Assembly: GCA_020852055.1 (NCBI GenBank)
Contig: JADZBP010000057.1
Coordinates: forward strand, 1-49,745
Direction: 5' to 3'
DNA from: Candidatus Latescibacterota bacterium
GTDB lineage: Bacteria > Latescibacterota > UBA2968 > UBA8231
Length of the DNA: 49,745 bases
The notes beneath the pieces are model-generated. The model was not told the origin of the DNA. It searched no databases and worked only from the letters and a program-made list of their open reading frames with translations. Positions 25,067-33,641 of the stretch are shown in pieces (position 1 is the first letter of the stretch; the number at the start of each line of letters is the position of its first letter). A program made the position numbers and the translations under genes.

Positions 25067-26074
25067 ATGCGCTGCGTGGTCCTGAAGGAACTCCACCACC
25101 TCGAACTGCAGGAGGTGGCCCAACCCGTCCCCGGCCCCGGCGAAGCCCTGGTGCGCATCCGCCAGGTGGGGGTATGCGGCACCGACCTGCACGCCTTTCG
25201 CGGGCACCAGCCCTATTTCGCCTACCCGCGTATCCTGGGCCACGAGCTGGCCGCCGAGATCGTCGATCCCGGCCCCTCGGACTGGCAAGCGGGCGAGGCC
25301 TGCGTAGTGCTGCCCTACCTCTCCTGCGGCCGCTGCGTGGCCTGCCGGCAGGGCAAGACCAACTGCTGCACCACCCTCAAGGTGCTGGGGGTGCACATCG
25401 ACGGCGGGCTGCAGGACCTGCTCGCCCTGCCCGCCGCCAATCTCCTGCGCGCCGAGGGCCTGAGCCCGGAGCAATGCGCCCTGGTGGAGAACCAGAGCAT
25501 CGGCGCCCACGCGGTGCGCCGGGCCCAGCTCCAGCCCGGCGAGTGGGTGCTGGTGATCGGGGCCGGGGCCATCGGCATCGGCGCGATGCAATTCGCCCGG
25601 ATGGCCGGCGCCCGGGTGATCGCCATGGACCTCGACGAGGGCCGGCTGGCGTTCTGCCGCCGCTGGCTGGGGGTGGAACACACCCTCTGCGCGCCCCGGG
25701 ACCCGGCCACCCAGCTGGCCGAACTCACCGAGGGCGAGATGCCCACCGCCGTCTTCGAGGCCACCGGCAATCCGGCGTCGATGATGGCCGCCTTCAACCT
25801 GGTGGCCCACGGGGGCCGGCTGGTGCTGGTCAGCATCGTGCAGGCCGACATCACCTTTGCCGACCCCGAATTCCACAAGCGCGAACTGACCGTGCTCAGC
25901 AGCCGCAACGCCACCCGCGAGGACTTTGCGCAGGTGATGGCCGGCATGCGCTCGGGCCAGGTGGTGACCCAACCCCTGACCACCCACCGCGTGGGCCTCG
26001 CCGAGTTGCCCGCGGCCCTGCCCGAATGGATCAAGCCTGGGTCGGGGGTCATCAAGGCCATCGTGAGGATGTGA
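25067..26074 (+). CDS. Zinc-containing alcohol dehydrogenase (MDR), YjmD/L-galactonate dehydrogenase-like
   Basis: The 335-residue medium-chain dehydrogenase has VGVCGTDLHAF with the catalytic-zinc Cys, GHELAAEIV with the zinc His-Glu, the structural-zinc cysteine cluster CGRCVACRQGKTNCC, and the NAD-binding VIGAGAIGIGAMQ. The sequence style is that of sugar-acid/polyol dehydrogenases such as RspB, YjjN and YjmD. AAGGAG precedes ATG 25067. The gene is two bases from the SDR gene, and the pair resembles the hexuronate-associated yjmD/yjmF genes of Bacillus. Its role is probably oxidation of a sugar or sugar acid feeding the downstream reductase and dehydratase steps. Confidence 0.88.
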   Translation: MRCVVLKELHHLELQEVAQPVPGPGEALVRIRQVGVCGTDLHAFRGHQPYFAYPRILGHELAAEIVDPGPSDWQAGEACVVLPYLSCGRCVACRQGKTNCCTTLKVLGVHIDGGLQDLLALPAANLLRAEGLSPEQCALVENQSIGAHAVRRAQLQPGEWVLVIGAGAIGIGAMQFARMAGARVIAMDLDEGRLAFCRRWLGVEHTLCAPRDPATQLAELTEGEMPTAVFEATGNPASMMAAFNLVAHGGRLVLVSIVQADITFADPEFHKRELTVLSSRNATREDFAQVMAGMRSGQVVTQPLTTHRVGLAELPAALPEWIKPGSGVIKAIVRM

Positions 26075-26076
26075 TC

Positions 26077-26913
26077 ATGGAGATCCCCACCGCCGCCGAA
26101 CTGTTTTCGCTGGAGGGCCGCAGCGTGCTGATCACCGGGGGCACCGGGGCCCTGGGCAGCGACATGGTCCGTTTCCTGGCCGGCTGCGGCGCCTGCGTCG
26201 GGGTGCTGGCCCGCGACCCGGCCCGCGCCGAGGCCCTGCGCCAAGGCCTGCCCGCCACGGTGGCCGGCCGTATCCTACCCCTGCAGGGCGACGTGCTGCA
26301 GCCCGAAACCTTGCAGGCTGCCGTCGACGAGATGGCCCGCGCCTTTGGCCACATCGACGCGCTAGTCAACGGGGCCGGCGGCAACCAGCCCAACGCCACC
26401 ACCGCGCCGGACCGCTCCTTCTTCGACCTGCCCCCCGAGGCCCTGCGCGCCCTCGTCGACCTCAACCTGATGGGCACCATCCAGCCCTGCCAAATCGTCG
26501 GCCGGCACCTGGCCCATCAGGGCGAAGGGGTCATCGTCAACATCGCCTCGGTGAACGCCCTGCGGCCCCTCACCCGCATCCCGGCGTACGCGGCGGCCAA
26601 GGCGGCGGTGACCAACTTCACCCAGTGGCTGGCCGTACACCTGGCCCAGGAGTACTCGCCCCGGATTCGCGTCAACGCCATTGCCCCGGGCTTCTTCTTT
26701 GGCGAGCAGAACCGCTACCTGCTCACCGACCGCCAGACCGGCGCGTTGACCCCGCGCGGCCAGACCATCCTGGCCCACACCCCCATGGCGCGCTTCGGCC
26801 AGCCCGCCGATCTGCTGGGCACCCTTTTGTGGCTGCTCTCGCCAGCCTCGGCCTTTGTCACTGGCATCGTCGTGCCCGTGGACGGGGGCTTCTCGGCCTT
26901 CGGCGGGGTGTGA
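26077..26913 (+). CDS. SDR-family oxidoreductase, D-mannonate oxidoreductase (UxuB/YjmF)-like
   Basis: The 278-residue classical SDR has the cofactor motif TGGTGALG (20-27), NGAG (98-101), Ser158 and the catalytic YAAAK (171-175), ending in VPVDGGFSAFGGV. Length and the N-terminal PTAAELFSLEG recall the SDR-type mannonate oxidoreductase YjmF of Bacillus subtilis (also 278 residues), which links fructuronate and mannonate. It starts two bases after the dehydrogenase stop. Together with an enolase-superfamily acid-sugar dehydratase 2 kb away this supports uronate or aldonate breakdown, though the exact sugar acid cannot be read from the sequence. Confidence 0.88.
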   Translation: MEIPTAAELFSLEGRSVLITGGTGALGSDMVRFLAGCGACVGVLARDPARAEALRQGLPATVAGRILPLQGDVLQPETLQAAVDEMARAFGHIDALVNGAGGNQPNATTAPDRSFFDLPPEALRALVDLNLMGTIQPCQIVGRHLAHQGEGVIVNIASVNALRPLTRIPAYAAAKAAVTNFTQWLAVHLAQEYSPRIRVNAIAPGFFFGEQNRYLLTDRQTGALTPRGQTILAHTPMARFGQPADLLGTLLWLLSPASAFVTGIVVPVDGGFSAFGGV

Positions 26914-26941
26914 GCTTCCCTCCAACCGGAAAGGGCGTCCC

Positions 26942-28525
26942 ATGGCCAAACCACGCCTCATGTACTACCACGACAGCCGGCATCCGCTCATCTACATGTA
27001 TGAGCCGCCCATGCAGAAGGACGAGTTGGAAGCGGCGGTGGACGAACTGGTCGGCACGCCTGTGGAGGCGCTGATGTTCTGCCTGGGGGATGGCCGCACC
27101 GTGTTGCACGACACCCGGGTGGGCGAGTTGTGGGGCCACAATGTGAAGCGCTGGCCGCACCTGGTCTTCCAGCGGGCCCACCGCAACGCCGCCCAGTTGA
27201 TCGGCCGCGGCCTCGATCCCCTGCGGGTGGTCTGCGAGCGGGCCCGGGCCAAGGGCATGTTGCTCTATCCCACCCTGCTGGTGCAGCAGGGACGCGGGCC
27301 GCGCGAACAGGATGTGCGCTGCTCCGAGTTCCGCTTTGCCAGCCCGCATCTGGAGATCGGCGCCCGCGGCGATTTGCCGCCCGACTTCCCCGCAGCGACC
27401 TGCCTCGACTTCATGCACGAAGAGGTGCGCGAGGAGCGCTTCGCCCTGATCCAGGAGGTGCTCGACCACTACCCGGTGGACGGCTTCGAACTGCAGCTCA
27501 ACTACCAGCCACACTATTTCCATCCCGCCGACCTCGCCAAGGGCCGCAAGATCATGACCGCCTGGATCGAGCGAGTCCACCGCGCGGTCAAGCGCAGCGG
27601 CAAGGGGCGCGAGTTGGTGATCCGCGTGCCCGCCAGCATCGAAGGGTGTATGGAGGTGGGGCTCGATGTGCGGGAGTGGCTGCGGCGGGGCATCGCCGAC
27701 GTGCTGGTGGGCCAGAACTTCTCCGGTCCCGAGTTACTCGACCAGATGGCCGACTTCCGCCCGCTGGTGGCCGCGGCCAAAGGCACGGGCTGCCGGGTGC
27801 TGGCCGCCATCCAGAGCCTGGTGGACTCGGACCGGCTGGGGGAGGCCTCGGTGGAGATGATCCGCGCCGGGGCCTGCAACTACTGGACGCAGGGAGTGGA
27901 CGGGCTCTACCTGGCCCACTGGTTCGGCAACTGGCCGTACCAGGCCTCCTTCTACGAGAAGCTGCGCGAGTTGCCCCATCCCGAGATCATGGCGCCCAAG
28001 GACAAGACCTACTTCATCCCCACCGAGACCGGGCGCTATCCCAATCCCATCCGCGAGCCGGGCCTGGAGATGGTGCTGCCGGCTGCCCTGGCGTTGAACC
28101 AGCCCGTACACCTGCCCCTGCAGATCAGCGACGACCTGCCGCGCTGGCAAAAGGCCGGCCGGGTCCACCAGGTGTTGCTGCGGGTGCGGGTCATGGGCCT
28201 CAACGAGCGCCACCGGTTGCGCTTCCGCCTCAACCGCAAGGCACTGCCCCTGGAGAGCGCCCGCCTGATCAACGAGATGTATAGGATGAAGGCGCCGCGC
28301 TACCGCACCGGCTCGGGATACTGGTTCGTCTTCCGCCTCGACCGCAGCCACTGGCCGCGCCAGGGTGAAAATCTATTGGAAGTCACCCTGCTCAAGACCG
28401 ACCGCCAGGCCCTGCCCGAGATCCGGGTGCGCGACGTGGAGTTGGAGATCAGCTACCTGATGGGCCGGAACTTCAACCGCGGCCAGGACCCGGACCTGGG
28501 ATCGTGGGAACACACTGGCATCTGA
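26942..28525 (+). CDS. Glycosidase-like TIM-barrel protein (GHL10-type) with C-terminal beta domain
   Basis: The 527-residue protein reads as a TIM barrel over about residues 1-385: LEALMFCLGDGRTVLHDTR, then FEEVLDHY-type strands with VDGFELQLNYQPHYFHP, VLVGQNFSGPELLDQM and YWTQGVDGLYLAHWFGNW. The last 140 residues look like a beta-sandwich (HRLRFRLNRKALPLESARL and later). This is the pattern of hypothetical glycosyl-hydrolase-like proteins common in uncultured polysaccharide degraders; the catalytic acid pair is not certain. There is no signal peptide, so it should act on imported oligosaccharides. ATG 26942 has AAAGGG about nine bases upstream. It is the third gene of the dehydrogenase-SDR operon. 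Confidence 0.78.
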   Translation: MAKPRLMYYHDSRHPLIYMYEPPMQKDELEAAVDELVGTPVEALMFCLGDGRTVLHDTRVGELWGHNVKRWPHLVFQRAHRNAAQLIGRGLDPLRVVCERARAKGMLLYPTLLVQQGRGPREQDVRCSEFRFASPHLEIGARGDLPPDFPAATCLDFMHEEVREERFALIQEVLDHYPVDGFELQLNYQPHYFHPADLAKGRKIMTAWIERVHRAVKRSGKGRELVIRVPASIEGCMEVGLDVREWLRRGIADVLVGQNFSGPELLDQMADFRPLVAAAKGTGCRVLAAIQSLVDSDRLGEASVEMIRAGACNYWTQGVDGLYLAHWFGNWPYQASFYEKLRELPHPEIMAPKDKTYFIPTETGRYPNPIREPGLEMVLPAALALNQPVHLPLQISDDLPRWQKAGRVHQVLLRVRVMGLNERHRLRFRLNRKALPLESARLINEMYRMKAPRYRTGSGYWFVFRLDRSHWPRQGENLLEVTLLKTDRQALPEIRVRDVELEISYLMGRNFNRGQDPDLGSWEHTGI

Positions 28526-28563
28526 TATTTATTTCAGTGACGACGAGCAGGATGACCTAGCGG

Positions 28564-28754
28564 CGGGGAGATGACCCCGGAGGTTTTTCTCGGGGAGTGG
28601 TGGGGGAGGGAAGGACGCGGGAGGGGACGAGGGGAGAGCGGAGCCGCGCAACGCCCCAACGTATGGGGCGTTGCGCGGGTAGGGTGGCTGGGCAGGGTAG
28701 CGAGCAGGGCGGCAAGTCCGCGCCTTGAGAAAAACCGCAGCGGGTCATTCCCCG
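28564..28754. repeat. Nested palindromic element, MITE-like, between convergent operons
   Basis: The outer arms are CGGGG..ATGACCC..GGTTTTTCTC (28564-28591) and their reverse complement GAGAAAAACC..GGGTCAT..CCCCG (28727-28754). In the centre a perfect 14-base stem CCGCGCAACGCCCC (28644-28657) pairs with 28665-28678 across a seven-base loop. No protein is encoded. It fills the gap between the glycosidase-like gene and the convergent dehydratase gene. It could be a small non-autonomous transposable element, or a large bidirectional terminator; there is no long T-run beside the inner stem. Confidence 0.65.
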
Positions 28755-28759
28755 ACGCC

Positions 28760-29890
28760 CTATCTGGGCTCGAAGAACCCCAGATCTTCCTTAGTCGCCC
28801 GGCGCGCCACCTCCTCATCCACCGAAACGCCCAGGCCCGGCCGCGTGGGCACGGCGATGTGCCCGCCCTGGATCAGGTCCCGCTCGACGGTCAGCGTATT
28901 CCACAACTCGTTGTCGAGGTGGTGGAACTCGAGGACCTGGAAATTGGGCGCGGCAGCGCAGACATGGCAGGCGGCGATGGTGCCCACCGGGCCGCAGATA
29001 TTGTGGGGCGAGAGCGGGATATAGTACATGTCGGCCAGGTCGGCGATGCGCCGACCTTCGAGCAGACCGCCGGCCTTGGCAAAATCCGGGGAGATGATAT
29101 CGGCGGCCTGCGACTCGATCAACTGCCGGAAGCCAAAACGGGTGTAGAAGTTCTCGCCGGTGCAGATGGGGGTGCGGGTCGCCGCCTTGACCCTGGCCAT
29201 GGCGTCGACGTTCTCGGGCGGGATGGGGTCCTCCAGCCAGAGTAGATTCAAGCCCTCGAAGGCGTGGGCCACCTTGAGGATATCGGCCGGAGCGTAGTAC
29301 CAGTGGGCGTCGATGGCCAGATCGGTGTCCGGGTCGAGGGCCTGGCGCACCGCCCGCACCACCTCGATGAAGTAGGCGATATCTTTGTTGCGGATGCCGC
29401 GGTTGTAGACATCGCGGGTGGAGGGACGCGGGTCGATGTCGAACTTGAGGGCATCAAAGCCCCGCGCCTCCACTTCCACCGCCTTGGCCACCCACGAGGC
29501 CGGATCGTCCTCGTCGCCGGCATGGCAGTCGTTGTAGAGCCGGATGTGATCGCGGAACCTGCCGCCCAGCAACTGCCAGATGGGCACCCCGCAGGCCTGG
29601 CCGGTCAGGTCCCATAGCGCCATCTCGATGCCGCTGATGGCGCTCATCACCGCCCCCTGGTAGAAACCCGAGGCCGACATGCGCCGCTGCATGTCGCGGA
29701 AGAGCTTGTCCACGTTGCGCGGGTCCTGCCCGATGAGGGCCCGGGTCAGGCGCTCGTCCACGGCAATCTGGTGCACCCCGGCCCCGTGGTACGCCTCGCC
29801 AATGCCCACCAAGCCCTCGTCGGTGCGCACCTTGATCAGCACCCAGGGAAAGGGCGTCAACAACGCTGCGCCGATGCTGGTGATTTTCAT
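28760..29890 (-). CDS. Enolase-superfamily acid-sugar dehydratase (mandelate racemase subgroup)
   Basis: The 376-residue enzyme has the mandelate-racemase layout. Lys149-x-Asp151 (LKFDID) and the metal ligands Asp194 (LAIDAHWYY), Glu220 (LLWLEDPIPPEN) and Glu246 (CTGENFYTRFGF) are visible. So is the Asp269/His296 dyad (SPDFAKAGG and LSPHNICGP). His196 may serve as general acid, as in galactonate- or gluconate-type dehydratases. It should dehydrate an aldonate or similar acid sugar to a 2-keto-3-deoxy acid. ATG 29890 is preceded by AGGAG; the longer open frame to 30241 overlaps the upstream gene. It is the last gene of an operon with mazG and the propeller protein, yet fits the sugar-acid enzymes across the repeat. 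Confidence 0.9.
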   Translation of the reverse strand: MKITSIGAALLTPFPWVLIKVRTDEGLVGIGEAYHGAGVHQIAVDERLTRALIGQDPRNVDKLFRDMQRRMSASGFYQGAVMSAISGIEMALWDLTGQACGVPIWQLLGGRFRDHIRLYNDCHAGDEDDPASWVAKAVEVEARGFDALKFDIDPRPSTRDVYNRGIRNKDIAYFIEVVRAVRQALDPDTDLAIDAHWYYAPADILKVAHAFEGLNLLWLEDPIPPENVDAMARVKAATRTPICTGENFYTRFGFRQLIESQAADIISPDFAKAGGLLEGRRIADLADMYYIPLSPHNICGPVGTIAACHVCAAAPNFQVLEFHHLDNELWNTLTVERDLIQGGHIAVPTRPGLGVSVDEEVARRATKEDLGFFEPR

Positions 29891-29924
29891 CGCCTTCTGC
29901 TCCTGGTTGGTGGTTGCCTGCGGC

Positions 29925-31661
29925 TCAGGCCCATCCGGGCCGCAGCACATAGGTGCGGTCATCAAAGACAAAACGCTCGTGTAACGCCGACCAGTGCGCC
30001 CCCCCGGCCAGGTAGAGGCGGCCCTCCAGCACCGCGGCGGCGCCCCACGACTGGAAGGTGGGCAGCGCGGGGCCGGGACGCCAGCACTGCTCCGCCGGCG
30101 AGTAGCGCCAGGTGGCGTGTGAAAGATGGCCCCCCATGACCCAGACCTCACCGGCATAAGCGGCCACCTGCGCGGCCTGGGGCGACTTCTCCAGTTGCGG
30201 CAAACCGGTGAGCCAGCGGCGGGTGGCGGTGTCAAAGGCAAAAAAACCCTCGGCGCTCACGCAGTAGAGCACCCCCTCCAGCGCACAGCAGCTGCCCTGG
30301 CGGGTGGGCACCGGCATCGGCTGCTCGTAGCGCCAGGCGCTCTCGCCGGGAGCAATACTCTCGACCGAGGCGATGGCCGTGTTCGGATTGCAGGCTCCGG
30401 CCACGGCCCAGATCCGCCCGGCCTCGGCTATGACAAAGGGTTCGGAGCGCGCGTCGTTGAGGCGCGGGCCCGCGGTCCAGGTAGCGGTGGCCGGGTCGTA
30501 GATATCCACCACATCCACGGTGAGGCGCTCTCCCTCGGGGTGGGCGGCGGTCTTGATCTCCCCTTCCCCGCCCACCACCCAGACCGTGCCGTCAAGGGCG
30601 GCGATGCCGTTGAAGCGGCGGGGAAAGGAGAGGCGGTTGACCAGCTCCCAGCAGCCGGTCTGCGGGCAAAAACGCCACAGCTCGTCGAAGACATGGGAAC
30701 GGGCCGGCAGTCCCCAGTCGGCGGTCAGGCCGCCGGCCACATAGAGCCTGCCCTGCAGGGGCGCGGCAAAGATATCGTGGTTGCTGCCCGGCAGGCGGCC
30801 CACCTGCTGCCAGGCATGCTGCCAGGCAGCGGCCGCCGGGCCGCGGCGGTACAGCCCCTCGGCGGTGGCCGCCCAAAGGGCGCCCTGCCCGTCGGTACAC
30901 ACCGCGCGCACTGCGCCCGGTGTCCTGGCCAGGGACCGGCTGATCAACTCGCCCTTGAGGCTCAGGTCCACTTCGAGCACCTCGCCGGTGGCCTGGCCAA
31001 CCAGCACCTGCTCGCCGGGCGAGAGTCCCAGCGCGGTCGGCGCGCCGCCGGGCAACACCACCGTCCGCCAGCCTTGCTCGGGACGGTGGGGATCGAAACA
31101 GCGCAGGCCGCCTTTGCCACCCACCCAGACATTGCCCACGTGGTCGGCGACCAGCCACTGCCACGGGCCGCCCGCCGCCGGCAACAACTGCCAGGCCTCG
31201 GGGGCGTCCACCGGCAGCACCGCCACCTGCCCGTCGGCAGTCAGGGTCCACAGATTCGCGTGTAGATCCACCGCCAGGGGCACGGGTGCAGGCGTCGGGC
31301 CGGCCGGCACCGCCACAAAGGAGCCATCGAGCCGCTGCCGCTTAGCGCATCCCTCCACCCACAGCGCGCCGTCCGGGGTGACGCTGACCCGCCGGCTTCC
31401 TCCGGGGGGACCGCCAAAGGCAGCACTCAGGTCCTGTGGCTCAGCGTTGCCAGACGCTAGGGACAGGATCTGCTTCCCCACCGTACAGCACAGTGCCCCG
31501 CGCGCATCGAGCGCCGCGCCTCCCACCTCCCCGCGCACGCGCCACTCCAACTTGGCGCCGCCGATGCTGGCCAACCCTTGATCGAAAACCAGCACCACCT
31601 CGTCCTGCCCAGGCGCAAACAAGTCCCGCGGGGCGGTGGGCAAAGAGCAGATCAGCTGCAC
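29925..31661 (-). CDS. Kelch / beta-propeller repeat protein
   Basis: The 578-residue protein is built of beta-propeller blades. The N-terminal half has WD/ligand-binding-like blades of the two-component-propeller kind (VTPDGALWVEG, DHVGNVWVGGKGGLRCFDP, DGQGALWAATAEGLYRR). The C-terminal half has Kelch blades with GG doublets (GRLYVAGGLTADWG, GTVWVVGGEGEIKT, GEVWVMGGHLSHATWRYSP, GRLYLAGGAHWSALHE). No signal peptide is seen, so the location is probably cytoplasmic unless the start is wrong. GTG 31661 is chosen because it lies four bases after the mazG stop with a GAGG box. Sialate-mutarotase-type Kelch proteins act on sugars, so a sugar-related role beside the dehydratase is possible. Confidence 0.82.
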   Translation of the reverse strand: MQLICSLPTAPRDLFAPGQDEVVLVFDQGLASIGGAKLEWRVRGEVGGAALDARGALCCTVGKQILSLASGNAEPQDLSAAFGGPPGGSRRVSVTPDGALWVEGCAKRQRLDGSFVAVPAGPTPAPVPLAVDLHANLWTLTADGQVAVLPVDAPEAWQLLPAAGGPWQWLVADHVGNVWVGGKGGLRCFDPHRPEQGWRTVVLPGGAPTALGLSPGEQVLVGQATGEVLEVDLSLKGELISRSLARTPGAVRAVCTDGQGALWAATAEGLYRRGPAAAAWQHAWQQVGRLPGSNHDIFAAPLQGRLYVAGGLTADWGLPARSHVFDELWRFCPQTGCWELVNRLSFPRRFNGIAALDGTVWVVGGEGEIKTAAHPEGERLTVDVVDIYDPATATWTAGPRLNDARSEPFVIAEAGRIWAVAGACNPNTAIASVESIAPGESAWRYEQPMPVPTRQGSCCALEGVLYCVSAEGFFAFDTATRRWLTGLPQLEKSPQAAQVAAYAGEVWVMGGHLSHATWRYSPAEQCWRPGPALPTFQSWGAAAVLEGRLYLAGGAHWSALHERFVFDDRTYVLRPGWA

Positions 31662-31665
31662 GACC

Positions 31666-32478
31666 TCATCCTCTTTCTTCCTCTTTTTCCCCGGCCTTGA
31701 CCTGGTCCCACACCCGGTCCATCTCCTCCAGCGTACTCTCCTGCAACTGGCGCCCCTGAGCGCGAAAGGCTGCTTCCACCAACCGAAAGCGGCGCTCAAA
31801 CTTGTCCACCGCCCGGCGCAGGGCGTCCTCGGCGTCGATCTTGAGGAACCGGCTGGTATTGACCAGGGCAAAGAGCAAATCCCCGAACTCCTCTTCCAAT
31901 TCCTCCGGGGTACCGCTCTGGCAGGCCTGGCGCAATTCGCCCAACTCCTCCTCTACCTTGTCGAGTGGTCCATCCAGCGAGGGCCAATCGAAACCCACCC
32001 GCGCCGCCTTGTGCTGGATGCGCTGGGCCCGCAGCAGGGCAGGCAACTGCCTGGGCACTCCCTCGAGGACCGAGTCGGGTTTGTCCTCTTCCTGGCGTTC
32101 GGCCTGCTTGATGCGCTCCCAGTTGGTCAGCACCTCTTCGGCGCCCTCGACCTGGGTCTCACCAAAGACGTGGGGATGGCGGCGGATCAGTTTGCCGACG
32201 ATGGCCCGCCCCACCTCCTCGACGGTGAAGCGGCCCTCCTCACTGGCGATCTGGGCGTGAAAAACCACCTGCAGCAGCACATCCCCCAGTTCGCGGCACA
32301 ACTCGGCGTCGTCCTCCCGGTCGATGGCCTCCAACGCCTCGTAGGCCTCTTCCACCAGATAGGGTTTGAGCGAGGCATGGGTCTGCTCGCGGTCCCAGGG
32401 GCACCCCCCCTCGGCGCGCAGCCGGGCCATCACCTCCACCAACTCCTCGAAACTGCTCCGCTGCGGCTCGCTCAACAC
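31666..32478 (-). CDS. mazG: MazG-family nucleoside triphosphate pyrophosphohydrolase
   Basis: The roughly 270-residue protein has two tandem MazG domains. The first holds GGCPWDREQTHASLKPYLVE, EEAYEALEAI and ELGDVLLQVVFHAQIA. The second holds DWPSLDGPLDKVEEELGEL and EEEFGDLLFALVNTSRF. The EExxE and ExxD clusters bind Mg. MazG hydrolyses NTPs to NMPs plus pyrophosphate, cleaning aberrant nucleotides and modulating ppGpp levels in Escherichia coli. An AAGGAGG box favours GTG 32478 or TTG 32475 over the upstream start at 32514. It is the first gene of a minus-strand operon and is divergent from the second sigma factor; TTCCCCGC (32524-32531) and GCGGGGAA (32554-32561) form a hairpin in the shared gap. 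Confidence 0.93.
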   Translation of the reverse strand: MLSEPQRSSFEELVEVMARLRAEGGCPWDREQTHASLKPYLVEEAYEALEAIDREDDAELCRELGDVLLQVVFHAQIASEEGRFTVEEVGRAIVGKLIRRHPHVFGETQVEGAEEVLTNWERIKQAERQEEDKPDSVLEGVPRQLPALLRAQRIQHKAARVGFDWPSLDGPLDKVEEELGELRQACQSGTPEELEEEFGDLLFALVNTSRFLKIDAEDALRRAVDKFERRFRLVEAAFRAQGRQLQESTLEEMDRVWDQVKAGEKEEERG

Positions 32479-32623
32479 CAGGCCTCCTTGGTTGCGGGTG
32501 CGGGTCGGGCACAATAAAGCGGATTCCCCGCGGCGATGTCAACGCTGCCGGCGGCGGGGAACCGAGAAGGGGTTCAAGCATTTTATATACGCATCGACGC
32601 CCGTGCGCATGAGGCCTGAGTCC

Positions 32624-33496
32624 ATGAGAAAAAAGAAAACCCTGCCCGAAGCCAAGAAGGAGCGCCTGCTCGAAGGCGACCCCTTGCTGGCCGCCTACCT
32701 GGAGGAAATCGCCGGGTCCACGCCGCTTTCCTCCCTCGAAGAGGCCGCCCTGGCCCGCCGCATCCGCCAGGGCGACGAAGCGGCGCGCAATCTCCTGGTC
32801 GAGGCCAATCTGCGCTTCGTGGTCCGGGTGGCCAAGGAATACCAGAACCGCGGTCTGCCCCTGGCCGAGTTGATCAGCGCCGGCAATGTGGGCCTGATCA
32901 CCGCCGCCGAGCGCTTCGACGAAACCCGGGGGTTCAAGTTCATCTCCTACGCCGTCTGGTGGATCCGCCAGTCCATCCTCCAGACCCTCACTGAACAGTC
33001 CACGGTGCGGGTGCCGGTCAACCGCCTCGATCTGCTGGCCAAGATCGCCCGCACCGGCGACGCCCTGCTGCAGCAGGGCGCCCCCGCCACTCCCGAGCGC
33101 ATCGCCCAGGTGTTGGGCCTGAGCCCCCGGGAGATCGAGGACACCATGGTCAACGGCCAGCCGGTCCGCTCCCTCGACGCGCCCTTCGACGAAGCCCAGG
33201 ACCAGTGCCTGCTCGACCAGCTGACCAACGAGGACCAGCTCAATCCCGAGCAGGAGGTCATGGAGTACACCCTGCGGGAGAACATCGAGGTGGTGCTCAC
33301 CAGCCTCAACGCCCGCGAGGCCGAGGTTCTGCGCCTGTACTTCGGCCTGGGCCAGGACCACCCCCTGACCCTCGACCAGATCGGCCTGCGCTTCAAGCTC
33401 ACCCGCGAGCGGGTGCGCCAGATCAAGGAACTGGCCCTCAACAAGCTCCGCCACCCCCGCTACGGCACCCGCCTGCGCAGTTATACCGATAACTGA
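32624..33496 (+). CDS. RpoD-family sigma factor (group 2, short form), second copy
   Basis: The 290-residue protein has the same plan as the one at 2512-3384. A basic N-terminus (MRKKKTLPEAKKERL) and region 1.2 (LLAAYLEEIAGSTPLS) come first. Region 2 (NLRFVVRVAKEYQNRGLP, GNVGLITAAERFDETRGF, FKFISYAVWWIRQSILQ) and region 3 follow. Region 4 holds LTLDQIGLRFKLTRERVRQI. Region 1.1 is absent, so it is an alternative factor of the RpoS/SigB-like group. ATG 32624 is preferred over 32609 because GAGG lies nine bases before it. Having two such factors suggests separate stress or growth-phase programmes recognising similar promoters. A sigma-54 promoter begins ten bases after its stop codon. Confidence 0.92.
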   Translation: MRKKKTLPEAKKERLLEGDPLLAAYLEEIAGSTPLSSLEEAALARRIRQGDEAARNLLVEANLRFVVRVAKEYQNRGLPLAELISAGNVGLITAAERFDETRGFKFISYAVWWIRQSILQTLTEQSTVRVPVNRLDLLAKIARTGDALLQQGAPATPERIAQVLGLSPREIEDTMVNGQPVRSLDAPFDEAQDQCLLDQLTNEDQLNPEQEVMEYTLRENIEVVLTSLNAREAEVLRLYFGLGQDHPLTLDQIGLRFKLTRERVRQIKELALNKLRHPRYGTRLRSYTDN

Positions 33497-33505
33497 ACGC
33501 AGCGC

Positions 33506-33522
33506 CCGGCACGTATCTTGCA
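33506..33522 (+). promoter_or_regulatory. Sigma-54 (-24/-12) promoter for the 39-residue membrane protein
   Basis: The sequence CCGGCACG-TATC-TTGCA differs from YTGGCACG-N4-TTGCW only by C for T before GG. The GG (33508-33509) and GC (33520-33521) are ten bases apart. Transcription would begin near 33533, leaving a leader of about 110 bases before ATG 33642. Confidence 0.75.
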
Positions 33523-33641
33523 AGGCTCCTCCCTGCAGGCCCCTGGCTCTGAGTAGCACCCGCTCCCAAGCGGAAAAAACTGCTGCGCCCGGGTGAATAT
33601 CCTGCCGATAATTCCAGTACCTGCCCAACGAGGAGCCGAGC

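Noticed and set aside
33524-33531. GGCTCCTC complementary to the SD GAGGAGCC of the 39-residue membrane protein gene
   Set aside because: It lies upstream of the start site expected from the sigma-54 promoter (about 33533), so it would not be in the transcript.
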